A DNA stretch of 64,000 bases from an uncultured Clostridiaceae bacterium (GCA_902477765.1 CABSIM010000007.1:13650-77649), one strand, 5' to 3'; shown: positions 34,653 to 43,554, counted from the first letter of the stretch. The notes: generated from the sequence alone by a model not told the origin. Numbers and translations are program-made.

Positions 34653-35289
34653 CTTTTCTTCCCTCCTTTGCCGATATCAGGCGGCGGGCAGCCTCTGCCG
34701 CCGCAGGCGCGCCTACCAAAATGATCACATCTCCCCCGTACAGTTCCGCATAGGGTCCGGGAGAAAGGATCACTGTCTGCCCCCGTCTTATGGCTACAAT
34801 GGTACCTCCGGTGGACTGCCAGAATTTCAGTTCTCCGATGTTTTTCCCGATGAGCGGCGAATCCTTGGGAACCGTCACTTCATAGTTGGGCAGCGGTCTG
34901 CTGGCCGCCGCAAAGGTTTCCTGGGACTTCAGAAATGCATGTACCGTCTCCGCCAGACGGCGGTTGAGCTCCGCAGACTCGGAAATCAGATCATTCAGCT
35001 GATGTCTCAGCAGATCCGTACTGGCATCCTCATGAAAATTGTCAATATATCTTCTGGCATTGTCTGCCGACAGTACCACGGCTCCGCTCTGGGGCTTCAC
35101 TTCCACCACTTTCATATCCGAAAGCAGCCAGAGGGCCCGGCGGATGGTTTCCGGAGACACTCCGTATTCCGAAGCCATGACGGAACGCCCGTATATTTTC
35201 TGCCCTTCTTCCAGCTCCCCTCTGGCAATCCGGTCCGCCAGATCCAGCGCGATCTGCAGATACTGGGAAGGTACCACGGTTCTCTTCAT
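34639..35289 (-). CDS. busR: BusR-like regulator: GntR winged helix, coiled coil, RCK_C domain
   Basis: 216 aa. Residues 5-75 form a GntR winged helix (YGRSVMASEYGVSPETIRRA), 85-125 a probable coiled coil (LLRHQLNDLISESAELNRRL), and 135-205 an RCK_C/TrkA-C domain (YEVTVPKDSPLIGKNIGELK, then YAELYGGDVIILVG). This exact order is that of BusR, the cyclic-di-AMP-dependent repressor of betaine uptake described in Lactococcus and Streptococcus. Here it heads an OpuC operon. That it binds cyclic-di-AMP is inferred from architecture. ATG at 35289 follows ATGAGGTGC. A promoter and inverted repeat lie just upstream. Confidence 0.85.
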   Translation of the reverse strand: MKRTVVPSQYLQIALDLADRIARGELEEGQKIYGRSVMASEYGVSPETIRRALWLLSDMKVVEVKPQSGAVVLSADNARRYIDNFHEDASTDLLRHQLNDLISESAELNRRLAETVHAFLKSQETFAAASRPLPNYEVTVPKDSPLIGKNIGELKFWQSTGGTIVAIRRGQTVILSPGPYAELYGGDVIILVGAPAAAEAARRLISAKEGRKDDSV

Positions 35290-35324
35290 ATTTTATGCAC
35301 CTCATTTCCAAAAAACGTGTTTCC

Positions 35325-35364
35325 ATTATACATTGACAACTTATAAATGTAAATAAGGATGTCA
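35325..35364 (-). promoter_or_regulatory. busR-opuC promoter with candidate operator
   Basis: Minus strand: TTTACA (35348-35353), 17-base spacer, TATAAT (35325-35330). An inverted repeat TGACA-N21-TGTCA (35334-35364) encloses the -35 and most of the spacer. The promoter is well supported; the operator role is a guess. Confidence 0.6.
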
Positions 35365-35422
35365 GTTAATTTTTTATTAAGAACTTATGAAAAAAGCGTA
35401 TCCGGAAGCATTTTCCCATACA

Positions 35423-35459
35423 AAAAGGAAGCCGTCCCTGCCGGGTACGGCTTCCTTTT
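35423..35459 (-). terminator. Terminator of the ATP synthase operon
   Basis: Arms AAAAGGAAGCCGT and ACGGCTTCCTTTT (13 bp) with an 11-base loop and T-runs, 26 bases after atpC. Confidence 0.88.
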
Positions 35460-35484
35460 CTGGTGCTTTATTCTTTTTTGTTAT

Positions 35485-35889
35485 TTATTTGTCTCCTGTC
35501 AGTGACAGCCGTACCAGAGCCCGGCTGAGAGCGGCTTCCGCCCTTGCCACATCCAGTCCCGGAGCATTTTCGGCCAGTCTTTTTTCTGCGCGGAGGCGCG
35601 CCTCATTGGCCCGCTTTCCGTCAATCTCTTCCGGCCATTCTGCGGCTTCCGCAAGAACTGTCACTTTTTCCGGCAGAATCTGCAGGAAACCGGAAAGAAG
35701 TGCCGCCTTCCGTTCTTCCTGTCCCGTGTGAATGGTGAGGATACCCGGCGCAACGGCAGCCGTCACCGGGATATGTCCCGGATAGACACCCACCTGACCG
35801 TTGACCGTATTGAGCTCCACCATGGTGACTTCTCCCTGGTAGAACTCTCCGTCGGGTTTTATGATCTGCAGCTTCATCGTCTCTGCCAT
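35485..35889 (-). CDS. atpC: ATP synthase F1 subunit epsilon
   Basis: 134-aa central-stalk subunit that regulates F1 and couples it to the c ring. N-terminal beta sandwich (LQIIKPDGEFYQGEVTMVEL, then GQVGVYPGHIPVTAAV) and a C-terminal helical hairpin (KRANEARLRAEKRLAENAPG). Last gene of the atp operon, 11 bases after atpD; followed by a strong terminator. Confidence 0.95.
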   Translation of the reverse strand: MAETMKLQIIKPDGEFYQGEVTMVELNTVNGQVGVYPGHIPVTAAVAPGILTIHTGQEERKAALLSGFLQILPEKVTVLAEAAEWPEEIDGKRANEARLRAEKRLAENAPGLDVARAEAALSRALVRLSLTGDK

Positions 35890-35900
35890 CTTCCCACCCC

Positions 35901-37292
35901 CTATTTCACGCGGGCAAGAACATCATCGATATTTCCGGCATTCAGGAACAGGTTCTCCGGTATGTCGTCATGTTTGCCTTCCAGGATCTCCTTGAAGCCC
36001 TGAATCGTTTCGGAAACAGGCACATAACGGCCTTCCAGTCCTGTAAACTGTCCTGCCACAAAGAACGGCTGTGAAAGGAATCTCTGGATCTTTCTTGCTC
36101 TGGATACGGTCAGCTTATCTTCTTCCGAAAGCTCATCCATACCCAGCATTGCGATGATATCCTGAAGCTCTTTATATCTCTGGAGCACTTCCTGCACGCC
36201 GCGAGCCACCCGGTAATGCTCCTCTCCCACGATCCTGGGATCCAGAATTCTGGATGTGGACTCCAGCGGATCCACAGCCGGATAAATTCCCAGTTCCACG
36301 ATGGAACGGCTCAGAACCGTAGTGGCGTCCAGATGTGTGAAGGTATTGGCCGGAGCCGGGTCCGTCAGGTCATCCGCCGGCACATAAACTGCCTGAACCG
36401 AAGTGATGGAGCCGTTTTTTGTGGATGTGATCCGCTCCTGAAGCGCACCCATTTCGGTCTGCAGGGTGGGCTGATATCCAACTGCCGACGGCATGCGGCC
36501 CAGAAGAGCCGATACCTCGGAACCTGCCTGGCTGAAACGGAAAATATTGTCAATGAAAAGCAGTACGTCCTTTCCGCCTTCATCACGGAAGTACTCTGCC
36601 ATGGTCAGTCCCGTAAGACCCACACGCATACGGGCTCCCGGCGGTTCGTTCATCTGTCCGAACACCATGGTGGTCTTATTGATAACACCGGACTCCTGCA
36701 TTTCATAATACAGGTCATTGCCTTCACGGGTACGTTCACCAACACCGGTGAATACGGAATAACCGCCGTGCTCCGTGGCAATGTTCCGGATCAGTTCCTG
36801 AATCAGAACGGTCTTGCCTACACCGGCACCGCCGAACAGACCGATTTTTCCGCCCTTCTGGTAGGGGCAGAGCAGGTCCACAACCTTGATTCCTGTTTCC
36901 AGAATCTCTGTTTCCGTGGACTGTTCCTCAAAGCTGGGGGCTTTCCGGTGAATCGGAAGGCGTTTTTCTGTCTGCGGTTTCTCTTTATTGTCAATGGGAT
37001 CGCCCAGAACATTGAAAATGCGGCCCAGAGTCTTTTCTCCCACCGGCACCATAATGGGGCCTCCGGTGGCCACGGCCTCCATGCCGCGCACAAGACCGTC
37101 GGTAGGGCCGAGAGCGATACATCTGACTGTATCATCACCAAGATGCTGGGCAACTTCTACCACCAGTTTCCCGCCATCTGCCGTGGTGATCTCAATGGCG
37201 TCATTGATCTCAGGCAGATGGCCTTCGCTGAATTTGATATCCAGGACGGCACTGATGACCTGAGTGATCCTGCCAATGTTTTTCTCTGCCAT
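35901..37292 (-). CDS. atpD: ATP synthase F1 subunit beta
   Basis: 463-aa catalytic subunit. Walker A GGAGVGKTVLIQELI near 149, VGERTREGNDLYYEM near 181, Walker B DVLLFIDNIFRF near 244, ALLGRMPSAVGYQPTL near 265. The ATG at 37292 has AAGGAGAAAGGAA upstream; an in-frame codon six residues earlier is less likely. 65 bases separate it from atpG. Confidence 0.97.
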   Translation of the reverse strand: MAEKNIGRITQVISAVLDIKFSEGHLPEINDAIEITTADGGKLVVEVAQHLGDDTVRCIALGPTDGLVRGMEAVATGGPIMVPVGEKTLGRIFNVLGDPIDNKEKPQTEKRLPIHRKAPSFEEQSTETEILETGIKVVDLLCPYQKGGKIGLFGGAGVGKTVLIQELIRNIATEHGGYSVFTGVGERTREGNDLYYEMQESGVINKTTMVFGQMNEPPGARMRVGLTGLTMAEYFRDEGGKDVLLFIDNIFRFSQAGSEVSALLGRMPSAVGYQPTLQTEMGALQERITSTKNGSITSVQAVYVPADDLTDPAPANTFTHLDATTVLSRSIVELGIYPAVDPLESTSRILDPRIVGEEHYRVARGVQEVLQRYKELQDIIAMLGMDELSEEDKLTVSRARKIQRFLSQPFFVAGQFTGLEGRYVPVSETIQGFKEILEGKHDDIPENLFLNAGNIDDVLARVK

Positions 37293-37357
37293 TTCCTTTC
37301 TCCTTGTCATATTCTAAATTCGCTGCGCTCACAGGCGCCGGCCTCGGGAAAACCATC

Positions 37358-38224
37358 TTAGTTTTCAATGGCATTGGCGCCGGCAATAATCTCTGTAAGT
37401 TCCTGTGTAATGGAGCCCTGTCTTGCCCTGTTATACTGCAGGGACAGTTTTTCAATCATTTCCTCCGCATTGTTGGTGGCGGAATCCATGGCTGTCATTC
37501 TGGCTCCGTTTTCACTGGCGGCAGCTTCCAGAAACGCACCGTAAATCAGGCTGCTCATATATTTGGGAATGATATCGTTGAGGACCTCTTCCTCATTTGG
37601 CTCATAGTTCATCAGAAGCAGGTCATCTCCCGGATCTGCATCTTCCTCTGCTGCTTCCGGATCCACCGGCAGCAGCTTCATGAATCTGGGGATCTGGCTC
37701 ACCGTGTTTCTGAATGAAGTATAGGCCAGATAAATCTCTCCGATCTCATTGTTTTCGAACTGGGCAAGAAGCTCCTTGGTCAGCCTGAGAGCATCCCCGT
37801 AAACCGGCTCCTCGATCATGTCCGAATAATCCCCGGCAATCTCATAGCCCTTTCTTGCAAGTCCGTCCCGTCCTTTCCTTCCTACGGCAAAGATTTTCGC
37901 GTCCTCCGCCGCAATTCCGCTTCCGGTCACAAGACGGATCATATTGGCATTGTATCCGCCTGCCAGGCCGCGGTTGGAAGTGATGACCACAACCGCCTTT
38001 TTTCCGGACTGCCCGGCTTTCAGATATCTGTGGGAAATTCCGCCGGACTTTTTCAGCATCTGCTGAATGGTCCTGTACATCACATTGAAATACAGCCTGG
38101 AATTCTCCGCTTTCTGCCGGGATTTCTGGAGCTTGACGGTGGCGACAAGTTTCATGGCTTTGGTAATCTGCTCTGTGCTTTCGATACTGGCTTTCCTGCG
38201 TTTAATGTCTCTCATGGTTGCCAT
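37358..38224 (-). CDS. atpG: ATP synthase F1 subunit gamma
   Basis: 288-aa rotor shaft. N-terminal helix MRDIKRRKASIESTEQITKA and C-terminal helix MDSATNNAEEMIEKLSLQYN, then RQGSITQELTEIIAGANAI, are the classical gamma signatures. ATG at 38224 with GCAGGTGATG upstream; 15 bases after atpA. Confidence 0.96.
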   Translation of the reverse strand: MATMRDIKRRKASIESTEQITKAMKLVATVKLQKSRQKAENSRLYFNVMYRTIQQMLKKSGGISHRYLKAGQSGKKAVVVITSNRGLAGGYNANMIRLVTGSGIAAEDAKIFAVGRKGRDGLARKGYEIAGDYSDMIEEPVYGDALRLTKELLAQFENNEIGEIYLAYTSFRNTVSQIPRFMKLLPVDPEAAEEDADPGDDLLLMNYEPNEEEVLNDIIPKYMSSLIYGAFLEAAASENGARMTAMDSATNNAEEMIEKLSLQYNRARQGSITQELTEIIAGANAIEN

Positions 38225-38239
38225 GATTCATCACCTGCC

Positions 38240-39742
38240 TTATCTTGCCGCCTTGCACTCTTCAATGGCTTTTTTCAGGAGCTCTTCCGTCTCCGGCTTC
38301 AGTTCTTTCGTCTCCCGGATGCCGGCCGGAATCTCCGGATAGTGAGTATCAATATAATGGAACAGTTCCTTTTCAAAGTCCAGAACCTCCGCCACCGGAA
38401 TATCCAGAAGATATTTCTTCGTGGCCGCGTAAATGATGATTACCTGATACTCCACGGCCATGGGCTGGTACTGGGGCTGCTTCAGAACTTCACGGATTCT
38501 TTCACCCTGAGCCAGCTGTTCCTTTGTGCTGGCATCCAGCTCGGAACCGAACTGGGCAAAGGAAGCCAGTTCCCGGTACTGGGCAAGCTCCACACGGATG
38601 GGCGCCGCAATTTTCTTGATGGCCTTGATCTGGGCCGCGCCGCCCACACGGGATACGGAAAGTCCCGCATTGATGGCCGGACGGAATCCGGAATGGAACA
38701 TTTCCGTTTCCAGATAGATCTGACCGTCGGTAATGGAAATTACATTGGTCGGAATATATGCGGATACGTCACCTGCCTGGGTCTCAATGATGGGAAGGGC
38801 CGTCAGGGAACCTCCGCCCAGATCATCCGACAGCCTGGAGGCTCTCTCCAGCAGTCTGGAATGCAGATAGAATACGTCGCCGGGGTATGCCTCACGTCCC
38901 GGAGGTCTCTTGAGCAGCAGGGACAGGGTACGGTAAGCGGCGGCATGTTTGCTCAGGTCATCATATACCACCAGTACATCTTCTCCGTTTTCCATCCACT
39001 CCTCGCCGATGGCGCAGCCCGCATAGGGAGCAATATACTGTAACGGAGCCAGGTCTGACGCAGTGGAAACCACAAGGGTCGTATAATCCATGGCACCGAA
39101 TTCTTCCAGGGTTTTTACGATGTTGGCAACCGTGGATGCCTTCTGGCCGATGGCCACGTAGATACAGTGCATGCCCTGACCCTTCTGGTTAATGATGGTG
39201 TCAATGGCAATGGCTGTTTTTCCGGTCTGGCGGTCGCCGATGATCAGCTCCCGCTGTCCTCTTCCGATGGGAATCATGGCGTCAATGGCCTTGATTCCGG
39301 TCTGTACCGGAGTGTCCACGGATTTTCTTTCGATGACGCCGTGAGCCACGCGCTCAATCCGGCGGTATTTATCTGTATGAATGGGACCTTTGCCGTCAAT
39401 GGGCTGTCCCAGGGCATTGACCACACGTCCGGTCATGGCATCGCCCACCGGAACCTCCACCACGCGGCCTGTGGTCTTTACCGTATCGCCTTCGCTGATG
39501 CCTGAAGTATCGCCGAGCAGAACAGCACCCACATTGTCCTCCTCCAGGTTCAGGACCATGCCGTATACCTCGCCGGGGAACTCCAGCAGTTCACCCTGCA
39601 TGGCTTTCTCCAGACCATGGATACGGGCAATGCCGTCTGCCACCTGAATGACGGTTCCCACATCAGAGACTTCCAGTTTGGCAGAATATCTTTCGATCTG
39701 TTCTTTTATGACCGAGCTGATTTCTTCTGGTCTCAAGTTCAT
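38240..39742 (-). CDS. atpA: ATP synthase F1 subunit alpha
   Basis: 500-aa non-catalytic nucleotide-binding subunit. Walker A GDRQTGKTAIAID near 169, VYDDLSKHAAAYR near 267, YPGDVFYLHSRLLERA near 296, and the alpha signature region SVSRVGGAAQIKAIKK near 369. The ATG at 39742 (MNLRPEEISS) is the family-typical start; an earlier in-frame codon at 39778 would lie in atpH. Confidence 0.97.
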   Translation of the reverse strand: MNLRPEEISSVIKEQIERYSAKLEVSDVGTVIQVADGIARIHGLEKAMQGELLEFPGEVYGMVLNLEEDNVGAVLLGDTSGISEGDTVKTTGRVVEVPVGDAMTGRVVNALGQPIDGKGPIHTDKYRRIERVAHGVIERKSVDTPVQTGIKAIDAMIPIGRGQRELIIGDRQTGKTAIAIDTIINQKGQGMHCIYVAIGQKASTVANIVKTLEEFGAMDYTTLVVSTASDLAPLQYIAPYAGCAIGEEWMENGEDVLVVYDDLSKHAAAYRTLSLLLKRPPGREAYPGDVFYLHSRLLERASRLSDDLGGGSLTALPIIETQAGDVSAYIPTNVISITDGQIYLETEMFHSGFRPAINAGLSVSRVGGAAQIKAIKKIAAPIRVELAQYRELASFAQFGSELDASTKEQLAQGERIREVLKQPQYQPMAVEYQVIIIYAATKKYLLDIPVAEVLDFEKELFHYIDTHYPEIPAGIRETKELKPETEELLKKAIEECKAAR

Positions 39743-39770
39743 TTGAGGTCTGCACCTTCTTTCTTTTCCA

Positions 39771-40319
39771 TTAAGCAAGCTGAATCTTCAGAAGCTCCCG
39801 TTTCAGTTCCAGAAGCTGGGTCCGGATGCTGCTGTCCACAACCCGGTCACCGATGCGGATGACAAGTCCGCCGATCAGATCCGGGTCCACCCTGTACTCT
39901 GTTTCCAGACTTACAAAAGCCGTGGTTTCCAGAATCCGGTTTTCTATCTTCTTTTTCTGTTCTTCAGAAAGCTCTGCGGCGCTGGTCACGGACACCACGC
40001 CGATTTTTTTGTATTCTTTTACTCTGTCTATGAAATAGTCCAGGATGGGGACAATGAAATCCTGACGTCCCTTTTCCACAACAATAATGAAAAATCCCAG
40101 AAAATCCTCCGTGGTCCGGCCGGAGAATATATTTTTCAGAACCTGGATCTTTTCTTCTTTTTCAATCTGCGGATGATTCAGAAACGCTGCAAGGTCCGGA
40201 TTTTCCTGAAAAATACCCTTCAGGGCCTCGGCCTCGGGAAGCCATTCCAAAGCTTTTCCCTTGTCCATGGCATCTTCAAACAGGGCGTCTCCGTATACCT
40301 TTGACACTAGCTTTGCCAT
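39771..40319 (-). CDS. atpH: ATP synthase F1 subunit delta
   Basis: 182-aa peripheral-stalk subunit linking F1 to subunit b. N-terminal helical domain (SKVYGDALFEDAMDKGKALE), then VVEKGRQDFIVPILDYFIDR near 85 and the C-terminal DPDLIGGLVIRIGDRVVDSS near 144, a standard delta motif. ATG at 40319 overlaps the atpF stop by 13 bases. Confidence 0.95.
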   Translation of the reverse strand: MAKLVSKVYGDALFEDAMDKGKALEWLPEAEALKGIFQENPDLAAFLNHPQIEKEEKIQVLKNIFSGRTTEDFLGFFIIVVEKGRQDFIVPILDYFIDRVKEYKKIGVVSVTSAAELSEEQKKKIENRILETTAFVSLETEYRVDPDLIGGLVIRIGDRVVDSSIRTQLLELKRELLKIQLA

Positions 40320-40822
40320 GTACGCTCACCCATTTCCTTTAAAGTCTCATCAACCAGGGCATCCTGTATTTTCACGTCGATGGATGCGGCCACGGCTTTG
40401 GCTGCCATCATAGATGCGATGGAAACCATCTCCTGCTTCACCTCTTCCAGAGCCTTCTTCTTTTCCAGCTCCACTTCGCGGTTTGCCCGGGAAAGGATCC
40501 GCTCCGCTTCCTCCCTGGCTTCTGCCAGGATATCCGTTTCCTGTTTCTTTGCTTTTTTTCTCGCCTCGTCCAGAATCTGCTCGGCTTCTTTATGAATCTC
40601 CTTCAGTCTGTCCTCATACTCGGCTTTCAGCGCCTCGGCACTTTTCTTGTTATCCCTGGCATTCTGAAGGTCATCCGCGATTTTCTGTCTTCTTTTTTCC
40701 AGATAATCCCTGACGGGATTGAACAGAAAATACGACAGCGCAAAAAACAGGATGAAAATATTGATTCCCGTGATTACGATATCATTGATCCACTGAGGGT
40801 CAAAATTAATTAACCGTTCCAA
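40307..40822 (-). CDS. atpF: ATP synthase F0 subunit b
   Basis: 171-aa peripheral-stalk subunit: one membrane helix (IVITGINIFILFFALSYFLF, residues about 16-35), then a long charged coiled coil (KIADDLQNARDNKKSAEALK onward). The start is TTG at 40822; AAGGAGG lies 12 bases upstream, slightly far, so translation may be weaker than for its neighbours. No ATG fits upstream of the membrane helix. Confidence 0.93.
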   Translation of the reverse strand: MERLINFDPQWINDIVITGINIFILFFALSYFLFNPVRDYLEKRRQKIADDLQNARDNKKSAEALKAEYEDRLKEIHKEAEQILDEARKKAKKQETDILAEAREEAERILSRANREVELEKKKALEEVKQEMVSIASMMAAKAVAASIDVKIQDALVDETLKEMGERTWQS

Positions 40823-40865
40823 GGTCCAGTCTCGCCTCCTTTAGCCTTCCGGTTTTCCATGCAGA

Positions 40866-41120
40866 TCAACCGAACGGCTTGACGAACATGAGGATGATGG
40901 CAACGACCAGACCATAAAGACCTGTAGTCTCGGCAACTGCCTGGCCCAGAAGCATGGTGGATGTGATATCGGATTTTGCTCCGGGATTTCTTCCCACTGC
41001 GGCAGCACCGTGTCCTGCTGCGATACCCTGTCCTACACCAGGTCCGATACCGGCGATCATTGCCAGCCCTGCTCCGATTGCGGAACAACCATAAATGAAA
41101 TCCTGTCCTGAAATATTCAT
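40866..41120 (-). CDS. atpE: ATP synthase F0 subunit c, probable Na+-binding type
   Basis: 84-aa hairpin that forms the ion-driven ring. Two hydrophobic helices flank the polar loop GRNPGAKSD. The first helix has PGVGQGIAAG with Gln31; the second has LLGQAVAETTGLYG with Glu64, Thr65, Thr66 and Tyr69. In Na+-translocating rings such as Ilyobacter tartaricus the liganding set is Gln32, Glu65, Ser66, plus Thr67 and Tyr70, so this matches with Ser replaced by Thr. H+ rings normally lack the Gln and hydroxyl pair. ATG at 41120 follows TCAGGAGGAATTC, the strongest ribosome site of the operon, as expected for a high-copy subunit. Confidence 0.95.
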   Translation of the reverse strand: MNISGQDFIYGCSAIGAGLAMIAGIGPGVGQGIAAGHGAAAVGRNPGAKSDITSTMLLGQAVAETTGLYGLVVAIILMFVKPFG

Positions 41121-41171
41121 ATAGAATTCCTCCTGAAATTAAAATGTTGACAACTGTTTCGCATTTGTCAC

Positions 41172-41870
41172 TTAAAGTTTGTCGTTTACATATACCATGG
41201 TCAGCATACAGAACACATAGGTCTGAATACAGCCCGAGAACAGATCACAGTATACGTGAAGCGCCGCCGGTATACCGATCTTTACAAAAATCGGCATCAT
41301 GCCGTACCAGAGTCCCATGATGATGACTCCCGACAGCATGTTGGCAAACAGACGGAGCGATATGGAGATGGGATTGGCAAATTCTCCGATCAGATTGATC
41401 GGGAACAGAACCGGAATGGGCTTGAACAGTCCGGTAAAGTGTCCCACGCCATGATTTTTGATGCCCTGATACTGCACGATCCCGAACGTCACCAGGCCCA
41501 GAAGAAATGTCACGCCGAAATCCGCCGTCACGGTTCTTAAGCCGAACAGGCCGCTGAGATTGCAGAACAGGATAAACAGGAATATGGTTCCGATATAATT
41601 TGCAAACCGTCTTGCCTCACCGTGCAGAATTCCGGTTGTCATGCTTTCCAGAAGTTCGATCCCGATCTCCAGAATATTCTGGAAGGTTCCCGGAACTTCC
41701 GTTGCCCGTTTCATGGCACGATTGGCGGCAAAGGCCAGAACCACAAGAAGGACCGTGACGATCGTCATGCCCACTGTCGTTGTCGTCAGCCACAGTTCCT
41801 GTCCGAAGAGCTGGTATTTCACGATCCCGTGGATCATAAAATCCGCTCCGCTGCCAGCAGTTTCCCCCAT
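41172..41870 (-). CDS. atpB: ATP synthase F0 subunit a
   Basis: 232-aa ion-channel half of F0. Multiple membrane segments; the essential arginine lies in ISISLRLFANM near residue 169, preceded by INLIGEFANP. ATG at 41870 with GAAAGGAGGATG upstream. It follows atpI by 35 bases. Confidence 0.95.
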   Translation of the reverse strand: MGETAGSGADFMIHGIVKYQLFGQELWLTTTTVGMTIVTVLLVVLAFAANRAMKRATEVPGTFQNILEIGIELLESMTTGILHGEARRFANYIGTIFLFILFCNLSGLFGLRTVTADFGVTFLLGLVTFGIVQYQGIKNHGVGHFTGLFKPIPVLFPINLIGEFANPISISLRLFANMLSGVIIMGLWYGMMPIFVKIGIPAALHVYCDLFSGCIQTYVFCMLTMVYVNDKL

Positions 41871-41905
41871 TACTGCTTCATCCTCCTTTCTTGAAAAGTA
41901 AAGGT

Positions 41906-42316
41906 TTATCCCAAAGGAGCCTGTGAATCCCCGGCCCGATGGTTCAGAAATTTATGCACTGCGGGATACAGATATGCACCGGTCTTCATTCCCAGAAGTC
42001 CCAGTGCCGCCGCAAGAATATTGATATCCGTGAACTTCCATAAAACAGCCACAGCCGCAATGATGCCCAGCCCTCTGAGAAGCGCGTGGGCCGCCATTTT
42101 TTTCGACGCATAGGCCTCGTCCCCGGATGCGGCACACAGTTCCGCCGATACGGCAATGCTGGCCAGAAGGCCGAACGCCCCCAGCATTCCCGCCAGAAGT
42201 CCCAGAAAAACCGGAACACTCCGGAACCGCACCAGACATATGGCTGCCAGTACCAGATTATGGAGCACCACGCCCACATACATTTCCAGCACCTGTTTCC
42301 GGATGGAGTCGCTCAT
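41906..42316 (-). CDS. atpI: AtpI-like ATP synthase accessory membrane protein
   Basis: 136-aa protein with four hydrophobic segments (VVLHNLVLAAICLV, FLGLLAGMLGAFGLLASIAV, LLRGLGIIAAVAVLW, ILAAALGLLGMKTGAYLYP). Position between atpZ and atpB is that of AtpI, which assists c-ring assembly in some bacteria. Sequence identity to AtpI is weak by eye, so the name rests on topology and place. The start codon shares one base with the atpZ stop (TGATG). Confidence 0.75.
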   Translation of the reverse strand: MSDSIRKQVLEMYVGVVLHNLVLAAICLVRFRSVPVFLGLLAGMLGAFGLLASIAVSAELCAASGDEAYASKKMAAHALLRGLGIIAAVAVLWKFTDINILAAALGLLGMKTGAYLYPAVHKFLNHRAGDSQAPLG

Positions 42317-42606
42317 CAGCGGTCACCGCCTTTCTCGCCGAATTTCTCGTTCCATTCCCTTACCTGCGCCTCCATTTCCTGCTCTTTTTCCCTCCGCTCT
42401 TTTTCCACGGTGGCTTTGGCGGTCCTGTAGGCACTTGCGGCTCCGGAAAGGATGCCGAGAATCAGAAACACAAGGGTGGTCTTCACGCCGAATTTTCTGT
42501 CGATCCAGATTCCGGCCAGGAGGCAGAGAAAGACCGGCGTCAGCACATTGATGCCCAGCTGGGTCACCAGTACCAGATTGCTCAGGCCGTTTTTTTTCTG
42601 ACTCAT
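42316..42606 (-). CDS. atpZ: AtpZ-like protein (ATPase_gene1 family)
   Basis: 96 aa with two membrane helices (LGINVLTPVFLCLLAGIWID and TTLVFLILGILSGAASAYR) and a charged C-terminal tail. This is the AtpZ/AtpR type found first in many atp operons and linked to F0 assembly or Mg2+/Ca2+ handling. ATG at 42606 follows GAAAGAAGGGATGG. First gene of the operon, with a promoter 37 bases upstream. Confidence 0.82.
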   Translation of the reverse strand: MSQKKNGLSNLVLVTQLGINVLTPVFLCLLAGIWIDRKFGVKTTLVFLILGILSGAASAYRTAKATVEKERREKEQEMEAQVREWNEKFGEKGGDR

Positions 42607-42642
42607 TGAGTTTCCATCCCTTCTTTCACGAATATCGGCTCC

Positions 42643-42671
42643 ATTATACTAAATATTTCCGTCTTTGTCCA
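42643..42671 (-). promoter_or_regulatory. ATP synthase operon promoter
   Basis: Minus strand: TGGACA, 17-base spacer, TATAAT, about 37 bases before the atpZ ATG. Confidence 0.75.
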
Positions 42672-42708
42672 TTTCTAACCCGATGTTTGCCGGAAGTTTT
42701 TTCGGGTA

Positions 42709-43554
42709 TCACGGAAATTTCACGTTTCCTCTTCCGGCCCCCAGCTGCCAGAAAGCCACTGCACTGGCTGCCGCCACATTGAGGGAGTCCACGCCGTGAA
42801 ACATGGGAATTTTCACCGTATAATCACTGCGCCGGATGGTCTCTTCTCCCAGACCTTCTCCTTCGGTTCCCAGAATCACCGCCAGCTTTTCTTCCTTCGC
42901 CAGCTGCGGGTCCGCAACGGACACCGAATCCTCTTTCAGGGCCATGGCAGCGGTCCGGAACCCCAGTTTTCCCAGAAGTTCCATTCCCTGTTCCGGCCAT
43001 TTCTTTTTCCGGTCAAACCATGTCCATGGAATCTGAAACACGGTTCCCATGCTCACCCGGATCGCCCTCCTGTACAGAGGATCGCTGCAGGAAGGAGCCA
43101 GCAGCACCGCATCCATTCCGAGTGCCGCTGCAGACCGGAAAATGGCACCCATATTGGTGGGATTCATCACACCTTCCAGAACGGCGATTCTGGAAGCCTT
43201 ACCTGCGATTTCCTCCACGGAAGGAAGCGGCTTCCGTTTCATGACACACAGCATGCCTCTGGTCAGCTGGAACCCCGTCAGGCCGGTGAGCACCTCAGAA
43301 GAAGCCGTATAGACCGGAATCTCCGGATACCGTTCCGTCAGCTGAACCGACTCTCCTCTCAGATGCTCCCTGGCCGCCAGAAAAGAAACCGGAGCAAATC
43401 CCGCATCCATGGCCCTTTCAATGACCCGGGGACTTTCTGCAATAAACAGTCCGGGAGCCGGTTCATAATAACGGGCCAGCTGGTTCTCGGAAATTCTGGC
43501 ATAAACATCCAGTTCCGGCGCTGAAAGATCTTTTATTTCCACAATCTCTGCCAT
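42709..43554 (-). CDS. TrmH/SpoU family RNA 2'-O-methyltransferase
   Basis: 281-aa SPOUT methyltransferase acting on rRNA or tRNA. N-terminal substrate-binding part (VYARISENQLARYYEPAPGL), then the knotted domain: LEGVMNPTNMGAIFRSAAAL near 125, VILGTEGEGLGEE near 226 and PMFHGVDSLNVAAASAVAF near 250, the three SpoU motifs. Target position not determinable. ATG at 43554 follows AAGGAGAAGT. It is a single gene just upstream of the atp promoter. Confidence 0.9.
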   Translation of the reverse strand: MAEIVEIKDLSAPELDVYARISENQLARYYEPAPGLFIAESPRVIERAMDAGFAPVSFLAAREHLRGESVQLTERYPEIPVYTASSEVLTGLTGFQLTRGMLCVMKRKPLPSVEEIAGKASRIAVLEGVMNPTNMGAIFRSAAALGMDAVLLAPSCSDPLYRRAIRVSMGTVFQIPWTWFDRKKKWPEQGMELLGKLGFRTAAMALKEDSVSVADPQLAKEEKLAVILGTEGEGLGEETIRRSDYTVKIPMFHGVDSLNVAAASAVAFWQLGAGRGNVKFP

